A DNA stretch of 64,000 bases from Timema cristinae (GCA_039000515.1 JBCFYV010011135.1:24607725-24671724), one strand, 5' to 3'. Counted from the stretch's first letter, positions 1 to 12,190 are shown. The notes: a model not told the origin generated them from the sequence alone. Translations and numbers: made by a program.

Positions 1-279
1 CTATGTAGGCTACCTGCAATATCTCTCACACACCCCCACCCCCCTTACAAATAAAAGTTTGGTTCACTTACCTTGGATAGAGGGAAGGTGGGGATGGAGG
101 GGGAAAAAAAACACATAATTGAAGAACCGCAGTTGTGGTGTTGCCCGAGACAGTGACAAAAGAGGGGTACTTTATAAAACTACTGTAGGAAGGGGTTAGG
201 TGGAGGTAAATAAAATACAGTGTGTGCCATAAGATCATGTGCTTTTTTTTTTCTAGAACACAATTAGATCGATAAAATC

Positions 280-415
280 ACTATTTACTAAATGGTTTTT
301 CACTCTACTTCCACGTAAATGTGGGTACATTTCCTCTACATATAATTATTCTAATCCATTAAACCATTAGCGTAATTAGTTAATAAGTGTATAACGCTAA
401 CGATAAGTAAACCAC
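280..415 (+). mobile_element. SINE-B, 5'-truncated copy
   Basis: Body motifs of SINE-B are visible: the CACTCTACTTCCACGTAAAT block, GTGGGTACATTTCCTCTA, and a degraded tail around CATTAGCGTAATTAG. The tRNA-like head is missing and the final stem-loop has decayed (ATAACGCTAACGATAAGTAA), so this is an old copy. Confidence 0.7.
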
Positions 416-454
416 TGATAAAAATTATATATAAAGGTATATATATACATATAT

Positions 455-695
455 ATTACTCGCTTCAGTGTCCACATGGTCTAAGGCGTTACAATCTTAA
501 TTTACTGGATTGTCGGTGATGAAGATAACGAATTCGAATCACGGTCGGACAAACCGAGTTTTTTCTTTTAACAGTTTTACACTATCACGTCACGGCAAAT
601 GTGGGTATAATTCCTCTACATTTAACCTTCCTCGTCCCTAACACATTAGCGTAACAAGTACATATGCGTACAACCCGAACGGATAATAATATGCG
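455..695 (+). mobile_element. SINE-B, near full length
   Basis: The head carries a tRNA-like A box region (TGGTCTAAGGCGTTAC) and a B box (AATTCGAATCACGG). The body follows (GGCAAATGTGGGTATAATTCC) and the tail ends GCGTACAACCCGAACGGATA. It lies directly downstream of another SINE-B fragment in the same orientation. Confidence 0.85.
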
Positions 696-1059
696 TGAAT
701 TAAAATAATACACAATAATTATAATTATCTATGACTGGCAAATTATGCATTGATGAAGCTAGCACGGTGTTTTAGATAAGTATATTCTCGATTATCCGGA
801 TTAATGAAAGAGATACATTTTATTGGGAATATATATTTTAAAAAACACATAATATATATTTAGCACCATGCCTTCTACCTGTCTGTCCCATACGCGTTAC
901 TAAATTTAAAAGTGTATTTAATATCCCCTAATGACAGAAATTAAAACTTTCTTTACAACAGTTTTACCAATAAATTTTGTTGGTGATGTTTAACTAAAAG
1001 CTCAACAGAGACCCTCTAGAATTCCATTATCTATTCTAGAGCCTTGTGTACGAATAACT

Positions 1060-2597
1060 CATACAGGATTAATGGAATGTACAGTAGTTGGTACAGAGCC
1101 TGTTCAAAATATTTAGAATGTAGTTGGCACACAGCTTGTATCAGGATATTTAGAATATAGTTGGTACACAGCCAGTATCAGGATATTGAGAATGTAGTTA
1201 GTACACAGCCAGTATCAGGATATTTAGAATGTAGTTGGTACACAGCGTGTACCAGGATATTTAGAATGTAGTTAGTACACAGCCAGTACCAGGATATTTA
1301 GAATGTAGTTGGTACACAGCGTGTACCAGGATATTTAGAATGTAGTTAGTACACAGCCAGTACCAGGATATTTAGAATGTAGTTGGTACACAGCGTGTAC
1401 CAAGATATTTAGAATGTAGTTGGTACACAGCCAGTACCAGGATATTTAGAATGTAGTTAATACACAGCCTGTATCAGGATATTTAGAATATAGTTGGTAC
1501 ACAGATTGTACCAGGATATTTAGAATATAGTTGGTACACAGATTGTACCAGGATATTTAGAATATAGTTGGTACACAGCTTGTACCAGGATATTTAGAAT
1601 GTAGCTGGTACACAGCTTGTACCAGGATATTTAGAATGTAGTTGGTACACAGCCTGTATCAGGATATTTAGAATGTAGTTGGTACACAGCGTGTACCAGG
1701 ATATTTATAATTTAGTTGGTACACAGCCAGTACCAGAATATTTGGAATGTAGTTAGTACACAGCCAGTATCAGGATATTTAGAATGTAGTTAGTACACAG
1801 CCAGTATCAGGATATTTAGAATGTAGTTGGTACACAGCCAGTATCAGGATATTTAGAATGTAGTTGGTACACAGCGTGTACCAGGATATTTAGAATGTAG
1901 TTGGTACACAGCCAGTATCAGGATATTTAGAATGTAGTTGGTACACAGCCAGTATCAGGATATTTAGAATGTAGTTGGTACACAGCCAGTATCAGGATAT
2001 TTAGAATATAGTTGTTACACAGCTTGTACCAGGATATTTATAATGTAGTTGGTACACAGCCAGTACCAGAATATTTGGAATGTAGTTAGTACACAGCCAG
2101 TATCAGGATATTTAGAATGTAGTTAGTACACAGCCTGTATCAGGATATTTAGAATGTTGTTGGTACACAGCTTGTACCAGGATATTTAGAATGTAGTTGG
2201 TACACAGCCAGTATCAGGATATTTAGAATGTAGTTGGTACACAGCCAGTATCAGGATATTTAGAATATAGTTGTTACACAGCCTGTATCAGGATATTTAG
2301 AATATAGTTGGTACACAGCGTGTACCAGAATATTTAGAATGTAGTTGGTACACAGCCAGTATCAGGATATTTAGAATGTAGTTGGTACACAGCCAGTACC
2401 AGGATATTTAGAATGTAGTTGGTACACAGCCAGTACCAGGATATTTAGAATGTAGCTGGTACACAGCCAGTATCAGGATATTTAGAATGTAGTTGGTACA
2501 CAGCCAGTATCAGGATATTTAGAATGTAGTTGGTACACAGCCAGTATCAGGATATTTAGAATGTAGCTGGTACACAGAATGTACAAGGATATTTGGA
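1060..2597. repeat. 37-bp minisatellite, about 41 copies
   Basis: Head-to-tail 37-bp unit; each copy contains TAGTTGGTACACAGCC followed by a (C/T)AGGATATTTAGAAT block. Variants alternate AGCCAGTATC, AGCGTGTACC and AGCTTGTACC in patchy order, which indicates repeated local amplification. Units degrade at both edges. No open frame runs through it because 37 is not a multiple of three. Confidence 0.97.
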
Positions 2598-3029
2598 AAC
2601 TTGGGCGTTAAAATCCCGATTGGGAGGCAGGATTTGTACGTTTTGCCAAACCTCGTGGCGAGTTTCCTTTCTTCTTTTTTTTTTACTAATCCCTAGGGTA
2701 TTTTTTTTCCAGTGCTGCCAACAGTGCAACGTAACAACCCACGAGAGCCCAACTCCTCCTTAATTGGCACCCGATTCCAGTAATGTCCTCTCCAGATTCC
2801 TAATCCAGCCAGCCTTGGCGATTTGCTGGAGGAATAATTTTGTACGTCTATTTTAAAGGCGTGTGGGTTTAACTAAACATCGGTTTTCTGATTATTCTAT
2901 TACTAGAAGATAATTAAAAGAACCGACCAAGTGTTTTCACTGCGAATTAAAATCTTATTTTAAATAATAAATATTGTTTTGGTTTCTGGATTGTAAGACG
3001 TGTTTTAATTTTGTATCTTATATTTTTTA
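2598..3029. other. unique AT-rich spacer
   Basis: No repeat family or coding signal recognised. It holds short T runs and ordinary single-copy-looking sequence between the 37-bp array and an LR-C copy. Confidence 0.5.
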
Positions 3030-3450
3030 AATTTTTTTTTACTTTCTCTCTACACCTCAGAAAAAGTATTGTGATGGTAAAAAAAAAAGTCGAACTAGAG
3101 ATTTTTTTGCTAAATTTCGACATTTCATGACGTCCTCTTCCCCCAGAAAGGGTTTTTGGAATTATACGTCTTACTCTAAATTTAGGGGTATTTTACTGAA
3201 AGGCAAAAGAGAAGGGGAAAAAAATGGATTTTTTTCAAAATTAGTTCTAATGATTTTTACTAAATTTAATATCTAGACACTGCTTATCATATAAACAAGA
3301 TGGAATTTTTCATTTTATCATGAAACTGACTATGAGGGCACTTAACAGAGGGGAAATTTTCATAATTTCTTCGCAACTATTAAAGAGAGAAATTAACTTT
3401 TCTGTAATAATGTTCCTAGTTCCTAATTCCATAGAGTTTTAGTATAATTA
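3030..3450 (+). repeat. LR-C dispersed repeat, copy 1
   Basis: Shares ordered blocks with the sequences near 21.0, 29.9 and 48.7 kb: TTTTTACTTTCTCTCTACAC, AAAATTAGTTCTAATGATTT, ATATCTAGACACTGCTTATC, AAACAAGATGGAATTTTTCA and TTCCTAGTTCCTAATTCCAT. No open frame; class unknown. It abuts the (TAA) tail of a minus-strand SINE-A. Confidence 0.7.
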
Positions 3451-3707
3451 TTAATATTATTAGCACCGCGTCTTACTACCCGTTCGGGTTATACGCACTT
3501 ACGCTAATGTGTAATGGTAGGGTGATTGTGAGATGAAATGGAGGACCTACAGTTTAACGTGAGATCCGAACCACGGTGGAGGCCTGGGTATTCCACACAT
3601 TCACAAGTTGTGATTAATACACGTCTTGTCAGAGGGGAAGGAAGGGTTTGGTAATCAGATAAATCTGTGCTGTAACCGAGGATTGAACCCGGACTTCCAG
3701 CACTGAC
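3451..3707 (-). mobile_element. SINE-A, head-truncated
   Basis: On the minus strand it runs from a partial tRNA-like head (B box region GTTCAATCC) through the GGCCTCCACCGTGG body to GCGTATAACCCGAACGGGTA and a short TAA tail. The A-box end near 3.7 kb is lost or diverged. Confidence 0.9.
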
Positions 3708-3744
3708 GAATGATTTTTAGCCATTAAACGTCGATTAAAACGGT

Positions 3745-3903
3745 TAATTATTATTATGTTAGCACCTCGTCTTACTACCCATTCAGGTTATACGCTCAAG
3801 TACTAATTACGCTAATCGGCGAGGAATTGTGAAGGTTTACTTTAGAGGAAGTGGACCCGCATTTTGCTTGAAGGGATAATCGAAAACCATTTAGTTAAAC
3901 CGC
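3745..3903 (-). mobile_element. SINE-B, 5'-truncated by FB1 end
   Basis: The minus strand shows the SINE-B 3' half: tail stem-loop (CTTACTACCCATTCAGGTTA on the plus strand), then the AATTACGCTAAT and GTGGACCCGCATTTT blocks. It stops where the right terminus of an FB1 foldback begins, suggesting FB1 inserted into the SINE. Confidence 0.75.
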
Positions 3904-3948
3904 AGCTGTGAGCTGTCAGTCAGCACCAAAGTAGCCATGGGGCTACTG
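3904..3948. mobile_element. FB1 MITE, solo right terminus
   Basis: Matches the right terminal inverted repeat of the complete FB1 at 27.2 kb (AGCTGTCAGTCAGCACCAAA ... GGGGCTACTG) with one or two changes, followed by TA. The left arm is absent here. Confidence 0.8.
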
Positions 3949-4149
3949 TATATTCCAAATGGTCTCTATTTTTCAGGTACAACTGTCTAGCCTTGCTACG
4001 GTAGCCCTAGCGGTGAACGCATGAAGTGAGAACGTAAACAATAAACAAGGAGATAATAATAATAAAATATATTTTACGCACTTAGATGCCTCATTTTACT
4101 AGATTAAATTTATTTAAGGTCTGACCTAAATCTGCACAAATCTTGCCTA

Positions 4150-4225
4150 CATTATACTCAACCGGGATTCTAACCCTGATCTCCCCATCACTGAAATCCA
4201 GTATAACACTTTAGAGTGACTCGTT
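4150..4225 (-). mobile_element. SINE-B, head fragment
   Basis: Contains the minus-strand signature of the SINE-B head: TACTCAACCGGGATTCTAAC, CTGATCTCCCCATCACTG, and the decayed A-box side TAACACTTTAGAGTGAC. The body is missing. Confidence 0.55.
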
Positions 4226-4254
4226 AAATTGGGAGTGTTGAAGATGCAGTTTTT

Positions 4255-4400
4255 AGAGAGAGAATTTTGTTTTTTTCTAAACAAATCTAATATTGCTCCA
4301 ATAGAAACCAAATAGTTAATTTTCTTCACTCGGTGATTTCAACAGTTGTTGAATATCTGTCATGAACATAGCGGAATTGGATAAAATTAAACTGTGTTTC
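4255..4400 (+). mobile_element. FB2 foldback, left-arm fragment
   Basis: Carries the FB2 arm TTAATTTTCTTCACTCGGTG, then TTTCAACAGTTGTTGAATAT and CATAGCGGAATTGGATAAAA, matching the copies at 39.0 and 47.0 kb. The right arm is not present. Confidence 0.65.
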
Positions 4401-5689
4401 TACTCGATAATTATTTGATCCCCATATATCATAAAAAGGTTTTGCTATAATACATACGTACCTAATAGAGCCGTTCCCTTACGGGGTAGACAATAAACTG
4501 CGCATATCATCTAAAAACAAACTATTCTATACTTAATCCATCCTCACTAACTTTCTCCACATTTCCCTATCCTTACATATTCGCTTCGCTTCAAAAAAAC
4601 CTTAAAACCATTCGTTTACCGATGATGGTAACAAATATTTTGTACTAAGAGATTTAAAAATAAAAGGGTCTAATAATAATTTGAAAAATGTGCCAGGAAA
4701 GTATTCAAACATTAAACTTTTAGTTTACTCCTTGGTCGGCTAAAGAATCCTACAAAATAAACATATTTTGTACTATATCAAAGTTTCTATTTGTTTTAAT
4801 AAATTATTAATATACACAAATATACTCTAAAATACAACATTGTATAATTTCTTACATTATTTATTTCGTACCCAGTAAACGATTTTATACATTTTTAGAA
4901 TATTATTTTGTGAGTTGTACAATAAACAAATACATATTGTAAGGCTATTTATCTGATACGGAATTTTACTCACAAATGTATTCTTAAACTGTCAAAGTGA
5001 AATAATTTATTCATATCTTCCTTTTGAAACGGCAAAATCCTTTCGAAGGAAATATATGAAATAATAGATGAGTGATAAATATGTAAGTTTGTGTTCCTAA
5101 AAGAAGCATACATATATATTTTATTTGACTCAAGAAATTTAATCAAAAAATACTAGTTACATCGTTGAACATGAATTTATTCTTTCTAGTTTCTTATTTC
5201 AATAAAAAAAATAGTTTTTTTTTATTTTGTTTCTGAAGTTTCAAATACATAAAATAACATGTTTCAAGGTTTATTGTTTGTATACCTGCGTGTTTTTTTC
5301 CTTTCAAAAACTTTGAGATGAAAAAAAAAAAAGTTTTCAGACTTGTTAAAATATTTAAAAGAATGGCAAGGGGTGTAAAATGGGAATGTTAAATTTAAAA
5401 TGGAAATACCCGGAGTATTGTTTTAAATGATTGGTATATTTAGTGGAGCTGTTAAAAAAAAATTATTCAACCCTAATTTTAATTAATAAATAATAATAGT
5501 ACATAATAATCACTACTTTTTTGTTTAAATTTTTCCACCTCATCTTAGCATAAAATTTAATAGATTTATTTCATCTTTTTACATATTCTTAAGTCCAGTC
5601 ACGTGATCTGCAACTGTCACTTTTGATAGATATTATTAATTTTTTATTTTTATTGTTATTTTATGTCATCAACGCTTAAAGCAAAAACC
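4400..5689. other. unannotated AT-rich stretch
   Basis: Mostly AT-rich sequence with A/T homopolymers. I recognise no gene, RNA or repeat family here. Confidence 0.5.
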
Positions 5690-5880
5690 TCACTTCAGTG
5701 GTCGAATGGTATAAGGCGTCACACTCGCAATATACTCGAATTTAGATTACGGGGATATCGGGGTTATAATCACGGTTGGGTGCATTAATGGTGGTTTTTT
5801 CCTTAATTATGTTTCCTCTCTCTCTCCATGGGAAGAAAACCTCTCTTTTACCCTTTACCCTTCACCTACAACCACCCCTT
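5690..5880 (+). mobile_element. SINE-B head and partial body
   Basis: The head is clear (CTTCAGTGGTCGAATGGTAT, AAGGCGTCACACTCGC, GGGGATATCGGGGTTATAAT) and continues into CACGGTTGGGTGCATT. The body degrades near 5.83 kb and gives way to the 78-bp satellite; no SINE tail is found on the far side. Confidence 0.75.
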
Positions 5881-5915
5881 GTATCAATAAGGAGAGGAAA
5901 GACACTACGAAATTT

Positions 5916-7157
5916 ATTAACTCAAGGTAAAGAGGAAAGCTCGCTGCTAGTTCTCAAATATTAAACAATGACTGTATTTGTTAGAGGAAACTTCTTATCT
6001 CAAGGTAAAGAGGAAAGCTCGCTGCTAGTTCTCAAATATTAAACAATGACTGTATTTGTTAGAGGAAACTTCTTATCTCAAGGTAAAGAAGAAAGCTCGC
6101 TGCTAGTTCTCAAATATCAAACAATGTCTGTATTTGTTAGAGGAAACTTCTTATCTCAAGGTAAAGAGGAAAGCTCACTGCTAGTTCTCAAATATTAAAC
6201 AATGATTGTATTTGTTTGAGGAAACTACTTATCTCAAGGTAAAGAGGAAAGCTCACTGCTAGCTCTCAAATATCAAACAATGACTGTATTTGTTAGAGGA
6301 AACTTCTTATCTCAAGGTAAAGAGGAAAGCTCGCTGCTAGTTCTCAAATATCAAATAGTGACTGTATTTGTTAGAGGAAACTTCTTATCTCGAGGTAAAG
6401 AGGAAAGCTCGCTTCTAGTGCTCAAATATCAAACAATGACTGTATTTGTTAGAGGAAACTTCTTATCTCAAGGTAAAGAGGAAAGCTCACTGCTAGCTCT
6501 CAAATATCAAACAATGACTGTATTTGTTAGAGGAAACTTTTTATCTGAAGGTAAAGAAGAAAGCTCGCTGCTAGCTCTCAAATATCAAACAATGACTGTA
6601 TTTGTTAGAGGAAACTTCTTATCTCAAGGTAAAGAGGAAAGCTCGCTGCCAGTTCTCAAATATCAAGCAATTACTGTATTTGTTAGAGGAAACTTCTTAT
6701 CTCAAGGTAAAGAGGAAAGCTCACTGCTAGCTCTCAAATATCAAACAATGACTGTATTTGTTAGAGGAAACTTCTTATCTCAAGGTAAAGAGGAAAGCTC
6801 GCTGCTAGTTCTCAAATATCAAGCAATTACTGTATTTGTTAGAGGAAACTTTTTATCTGAAGGTAAAGAAGAAAGCTCGCTGCTAGCTCTCAAATATCAA
6901 ACAATGACTATTTGTTAGAGGAAACTTCTTATCTCGAGGTAAAGAGGAATGCTCGCTGCTAGTGCTCAAATCTCAAACAATGGCTGTATTTGTTGGAGGA
7001 AACTTCTTATCTCAATGTAAAGAAGAAAGCTCGCTGCTAGCTCTCAAATATCAAACAATGACTGTATTTGTTAGAGGAAACTTCTTATCTCGAGGTAAAG
7101 AGGAAAGCTCGTAGCTAGTTCTCAAATATCAAACAATGACTGTATTTGTTAGAGGAA
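5916..7157 (+). repeat. 78-bp minisatellite, about 16 copies (locus 1)
   Basis: Unit of 78 bp containing AAGGTAAAGAGGAAAGCTCG, CTGCTAGTTCTCAAATATCA and TGTATTTGTTAGAGGAAACT. Because 78 is 3x26, one frame stays open for 212 codons at 6280-6918 (26-residue periodicity, e.g. FVRGNFLSQGKEESSLL). No start context, splice logic or composition suggests a real protein. The same satellite recurs inverted at 47.9-48.5 kb. Confidence 0.97.
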
Positions 7158-7975
7158 GGCTAAACCTAGAGCCCTTTTTCATCAAGACCAGACTTATAGC
7201 TCCGGGAATATGATAAAAGGTCGTTTAAAATGGGTCAATATCACATTTTCACACAGTTGTTTATATACTTAAAATTCAAGAGCTGAACGTCTTCATGACT
7301 ATTTCTCTCTGAATCTCTAACTGATCCAAATATCTAAGCCATGTTGCTATATATACACTTTTTTTTTTAATCTGTCCATCTTCAGTCAATCTTCCTATGA
7401 ATATATCTTGACATCTTCAGAGCTCTCCAACTCGGCTCTCTCTCCTCCCATGAAAAACCAACCAACCAGCGAACGAAATATCTATTTGACAGTTCTGGTT
7501 TTCTGGCTGAATTCAACTTGAAAGGAAAGAGGAGAGTAAAAAAAAAAAGAGAAGAAGATGCGCATAGAATTGGATGATGCGATGTGTTATTTGATCTTGT
7601 GTGTGGGAATAGCCTTACAGTGCTACGTTTGGTGCTAGAGGGGTGGGGTGGGGGGAGAAGGTTGTAAGGGTGGTATTGGAAAGGATGTCTACAGGGTTAG
7701 TCGGGGGTGGGGGTGGGGGGGGGGGGGTAAGGAAGTAACCAGTCGCTCAAACCTATTGTGCGTAGAAGATTGATGTGCTCACCAGCTCGGATCACTATCT
7801 ACGGTCGAGAGGAATTTGAGATAGTATCCTCCCCACCCCCAAACCCTCCACCCCGGTCACCTATTTTCCACCCCCTTGTTCCCTTTCAGAATTTCAATCG
7901 AGCAAACACTTAAAGAAAAAAACACAACGAGTTATTTTAACATTTTATTTTATCATATTGATAAAGGGTTTAACA
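7158..7975. other. unique stretch with poly-G/poly-C tracts
   Basis: Non-repetitive sequence with a G-rich tract near 7.64-7.73 kb and C-rich tracts near 7.83-7.88 kb. No coding frame or known element recognised. Confidence 0.5.
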
Positions 7976-8245
7976 TACATCAGTGGTCGCGGGGAACTAA
8001 ATACAAGGATAAATCTTGTCTGGTTCTCTTGTGATCGATAGGTCGGGGTTCAGTTTCTTGTCCGGGTGAAATTAGTGGTTTTTTTTTATTCAAATATATT
8101 TTACCACTCCACCTATACGTAAATTCTTTCGAAATTTTTCTTAATTATACTGTCCACCCCGATACCTCACTAGGGTAGGGTTTTTCTTTGTTACCGCGTC
8201 TTACTACCCGTTCGGGCTAAGTGCATATACTTATACTTTTTTTTA
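7976..8245 (+). mobile_element. two diverged SINE-B pieces
   Basis: Plus-strand head-like sequence (CAGTGGTCGCGG, GATAGGTCGGGGTTCAG, TCCGGGTGAAATTAGTGG) runs to about 8.13 kb. A separate minus-strand tail follows at 8191-8245 (ACCGCGTCTTACTACCCGTT). The opposite orientations mean two insertions. Confidence 0.6.
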
Positions 8246-8304
8246 TGACATTAGGAACTCGAAATTGTATTGCCGCTCCTACTAAAGTACGCCACCAACC
8301 TCCT

Positions 8305-8752
8305 GAGTTGGTTCTATCCAGTCCACCTCATTACACCCTATCCCTATCTTGAGCTAGTTCTATCCAGTCCAGCTCATTACACCCTATCCCTATCTTGAGC
8401 TAGTTCTATCCAGTCCACCTCATTACACCCTATCCCTATCTTGAGCTAGTTCTATCCAGTCCAGCTCATTACACCCTATCCCTATCTTGAGCTAGTTCTA
8501 TCCAGTCCACCTCATTACACCCTATCCCTATCTTGAGCTAGTTCTATCCAGTCCAGCTCATTACACCCTATCCCTATCTTGAGCTAGTTCTATCCAGTCC
8601 AGCTCATTACACCCTATCCCTATCTTGAGCTACTTCTATCCAGTCCAGCTCATTACACCCTATCCCTATCTTGAGCTACTTCTATCCAGTCCAGCTCATT
8701 ACACCCTATCCCTATCTTGGATTAGTTCTATCTAGTCCACCTCAATACCTCT
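8305..8752. repeat. 46-bp minisatellite, about 10 copies
   Basis: Unit contains GTTCTATCCAGTCCAGCTCA and TTACACCCTATCCCTATCTT. Copies alternate CCACCTCA and CCAGCTCA in the first half, suggesting a dimeric amplification step, then become uniform. Confidence 0.96.
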
Positions 8753-8789
8753 TGACATATAAATACATGTAAAATAAGATGTAATAGCT

Positions 8790-9245
8790 TTTATAGATGT
8801 GAGATAAGATTCTTCCTACGAACATTGGACTGTAGAAACTTTTCTCTCATATATGATTCTTCCTCTAAAAATTTAACCGTATTTAGTAACTTGTCTAGCT
8901 GTAAGATAAGGTTCTTCCTATGGATATTGGATTGTAAAAACTTGTCTAGTTGTAAGATAAGGTTCTTCCTATGGATATTGGATTGTAAAAACTTGTCTAG
9001 TTGTAAGATAAGGTTCTTCCTATGAATATTGGATTGTAAAAACTTGTCTAGTTGTAAGATAAGGTTCTTCCTATGAATATTGGATTGTAAAAACTTGTCT
9101 AGCTGTAAGATAAGGTTCTTCCTATGGATATTGGATTGTAAAAACTTGTCTAGTTGTAAGATAAGGTTCTTCCTATGAATATTGGATTGTAAAAACTTGT
9201 CTAGCTATCAGATAAGGTTCTTCCTATGAACAGTGGAACTTTTCT
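8790..9245. repeat. 51-bp minisatellite, about 7 good copies plus degenerate edge
   Basis: Unit contains ACTTGTCTAGTTGTAAGATA, AGGTTCTTCCTATGAATATT and GGATTGTAAAA. The left edge (8790-8885) is degenerate. A spurious open frame runs through because 51 is 3x17. It lies only about 40 bp from the unrelated 46-bp array. Confidence 0.95.
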
Positions 9246-9502
9246 AGCAATCTCATACATTTCTTACTATCGTTATTGGCCTGTGTAGGCACTGATCCCT
9301 TTTATTCGCTAATCAGGGTCTTTCATAAGCAATCTCAATAACACTAACTGGTGACATTTTATCTCTAGATTTAACCTCTCATTTTGTGAATAGGAATATA
9401 ATATGTTAAAAAAAAAGGGAGAGAGTTTCGCGGTCTTGTATAAAATGGCGGTGGGTTAAGGGGAAATGAAAGGAGCTAGATGTGTGTGTGTGTGTGTGTG
9501 TG

Positions 9503-9535
<33 letters not shown>

Positions 9536-10265
9536 TATCATGCCATCTCCTTGTAAGGGGGGAGGGTTTAGGATATTGACGGGGTTAGGGGATGGTTCCA
9601 CATACTCGCCCAGTTAACATGTCCCACGCTAATGAAATCAATTCCAAGTCGGTCGCAGCAGTTCCCTTCAACCCCACCTCAATCCACCCCACCCCAACCC
9701 CACCCTCTCTCTACACGTGGCTACTACCTTCTCCATCTCTCTCTCTTCGCACATCTCCGCGCTGGAGGCGGAAAAATAGAGATAGGGGGGAAGTTTTGGA
9801 CCCTTATCCCCCCTTCCCCCCGTGAACACCACGACCTCAACCTGCCCCCCACACCCCCTGTAACCCCATCCTCACAGTGTCAAGCTTCCACTTCGCTATA
9901 AATTGAGCCAATTGAGGATTTGAAGAGAAGCGTCTGTCTTTCTCACTCTTATTCTCCCTCTCTCTCTCTCTCTAGTTTCCACACCAACTATCGATTATTC
10001 ACACCCTCATCATTATCAGGAACCATGTGGCGTTAAAAAAAAAAAGAAAAAAAGAATTGGGCGACGAACCCATCAAACCGAACCGGTTTCCTTTTTTCTC
10101 GCTACGCTTTATTTTCTTTCCAACTTATGGCACTTTTTCCTCCATTTATTATTTTTTATATAATAATAATTTATAATTACATATATTGATGATTGAAAGT
10201 TTTGGTGCACCCTTAAAGGCGCCGATTACCAGAAGTGAAATATCCTAATACTATTATATTTTTTT
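9246..10265. other. unique stretch with (GT)n and C-rich tracts
   Basis: Contains a (GT)n microsatellite at about 9481-9533 and C-rich sequence at 9.66-9.87 kb. Two short overlapping open frames there are proline-rich products of the CCCCACCC runs and lack gene-like features. Confidence 0.55.
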
Positions 10266-10269
10266 CTAT

Positions 10270-11520
10270 AATAATGGCAGTACTGAAGCTTTAAAACCGT
10301 TAAAACAATCCTCACTTATATTAGGACGTTTTATTTTGATCCTCGCACTGTTGTATCTCTTATGGGAACCGTACTACTGAAACTTCAAGATCCTTAAAAC
10401 CATCCTCACTTACCTTAAAATGTTCTGTTGTGACCCTCACAATGTTGTATTTATTATGGATATCGCAGTACTGTAGCCTTAAGATCCTTAAAACCATCCT
10501 CAATCGTCTTAAAATGTTCTGTTGTGACCCTCACAATGTTGTATTTATTATGGATATCGCAGTACTGTAGCCTTAAGATCCTTAAAACCATCCTCAATTG
10601 TCTTAAAATGATCTGTTGTGACCCTCACGATGTTGTGTTTATTATGAAAATCGCAGTACTGTAGCCTTAAGATCCTTAAAACCATCCTCAATCGTCTTAA
10701 AATGATCTGTTGTGACCCTCACAATGTTGTATTTATTATGGATATCGCAGTACTGTAGCCTTAAGATCCTTAAAACCATCCTCAATCGTCTTAAAATGAT
10801 CTGTTGTGACCCTCACGATGTTGTGTTTATTATGAAAATCGCAGTACTGTAGCCTTAAGATCCTTAAAACCATCCTCAATCGTCTTAAAATGATCTGTTG
10901 TGACCCTCACAATGTTGTATTTATTATGGATATCGCAGTACTGTAGCCTTAAGATCCTTAAAACCATCCTCAATTGTCTTAAAATGATCTGTTGTGACCC
11001 TCACGATGTTGTGTTTATTATGAAATCGCAGTACTGTAGCCTTAAGATCCTTAAAACCATCCTCAATCGTCTTAAAATGATCTGTTGTGACCCTCACAAT
11101 GTTGTATTTATTATGATATCGCAGTACTGTAGCCTTAAGATCCTTAAAACCATCCTCAATTAGTCTTAAAATGATCTGTTGTGACCCTCACGATGTTGTA
11201 TTTATTATGAAAATCGCAGTACTGTAGCCTTAAGATCCTTAAAACCATCCTCAATGTCTTAAAATGATCTGTTGTGACCCTCACAATGTTGTATTTATTA
11301 TGGATATCGCAGTACTGTAGCCTTAAGATCCTTAAAACCATCCTCAATTGTCTTAAAATGATCTGTTGTGACCCTCACATGTTGTGTTTATTATGAAATT
11401 CCAGTACTGTAGCCTTAAGATCCTTAAAACCATCCTCAATCGTCTTAAAATGTTCTGTTGTGACCCTCACAATGCTGTATGTAGTTTGGTAATGGCTGTA
11501 CTGAAGATTCGAAATCGTTG
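10270..11520. repeat. 94-bp satellite with alternating dimer structure, about 13 copies
   Basis: Unit of 94 bp containing GATCCTTAAAACCATCCTCA, AAAATGATCTGTTGTGACCC and CGCAGTACTGTAGCCTTAA. From about 10.54 to 11.40 kb two variants alternate: ACAATGTTGTATTTATTATGG and ACGATGTTGTGTTTATTATG, i.e. a 188-bp higher-order dimer. Outer copies at both ends are strongly diverged, the usual pattern of homogenised centres. Confidence 0.96.
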
Positions 11521-11849
11521 AAGCAATCATAATGTTATTTTGTAATCATTCTTAAAAAAAAAATTACTTCATTTGTTCGAAGAAGGCTAAATTTATGTTT
11601 CTAACAATATAATTTGATCTCATACCTAAGACATTTAGAGTCAAACAACTTAAAAATGAGATAGTTTTTACCTTTCATGAAATTTTTTCTAAAATTATAA
11701 ACATTAATACACATTGTATTTAACGTTTTAAGGGTTTTTAAATGCTTTTCACCTCCATTTAAGCAAAACTTTATTTTCAAGAAACAAAATGCATAAACAA
11801 TCTTAAAATAATGAAGGATTTCTGATGCCCTTTAAAGTGAATCAATGTT
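11521..11849. other. AT-rich spacer
   Basis: No feature recognised apart from a short resemblance (TTTTCACCTCCATTTAAGCA) to the right part of the hAT-like element at 33.4 kb. Confidence 0.4.
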
Positions 11850-12190
11850 CCTACAGGCAGTTCCTTTAGTGTAAAGATAACCCCAGTTCCATACCTGGTC
11901 TGGTATAGTGTTTACAATGCCCTATTTTTGCTGGTATGGGCTAGAGCAAGTTGTTACTTTCATTGATCTAAGTCCCGGTGATGAATCTTCATTCATGAAG
12001 GTGTCTTGTAGAGTCAGTTGGGTAGCTGGGTAGCTTTATGTTAAATAGTATCTTCTGGCTCAGTGAGGAAAGCAACGGGAAACTACCTCACCCCTTATTT
12101 CCCTAGTACTCCTCTTTAGTGCTGCCTAGGTTTTACAGCCGACGGTGGAACTGTTGAAGATCCAACCAACCTTAGGGTTGAGTACTATAC
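11850..12190 (+). mobile_element. candidate SINE or retroelement 3' region
   Basis: Contains GTGAGGAAAGCAACGGGAAA and CTACCTCACCCC, which from memory resemble a motif shared by 3' regions of several invertebrate retroposons; that is recollection, not a search. No second copy is seen in this window and no tRNA-like head is clear. Confidence 0.35.

Noticed and set aside
9592..9901. Two overlapping proline-rich frames as an exon
   Set aside because: Both frames are equally open and derive from CCCCACCC tracts; no splice or domain evidence.
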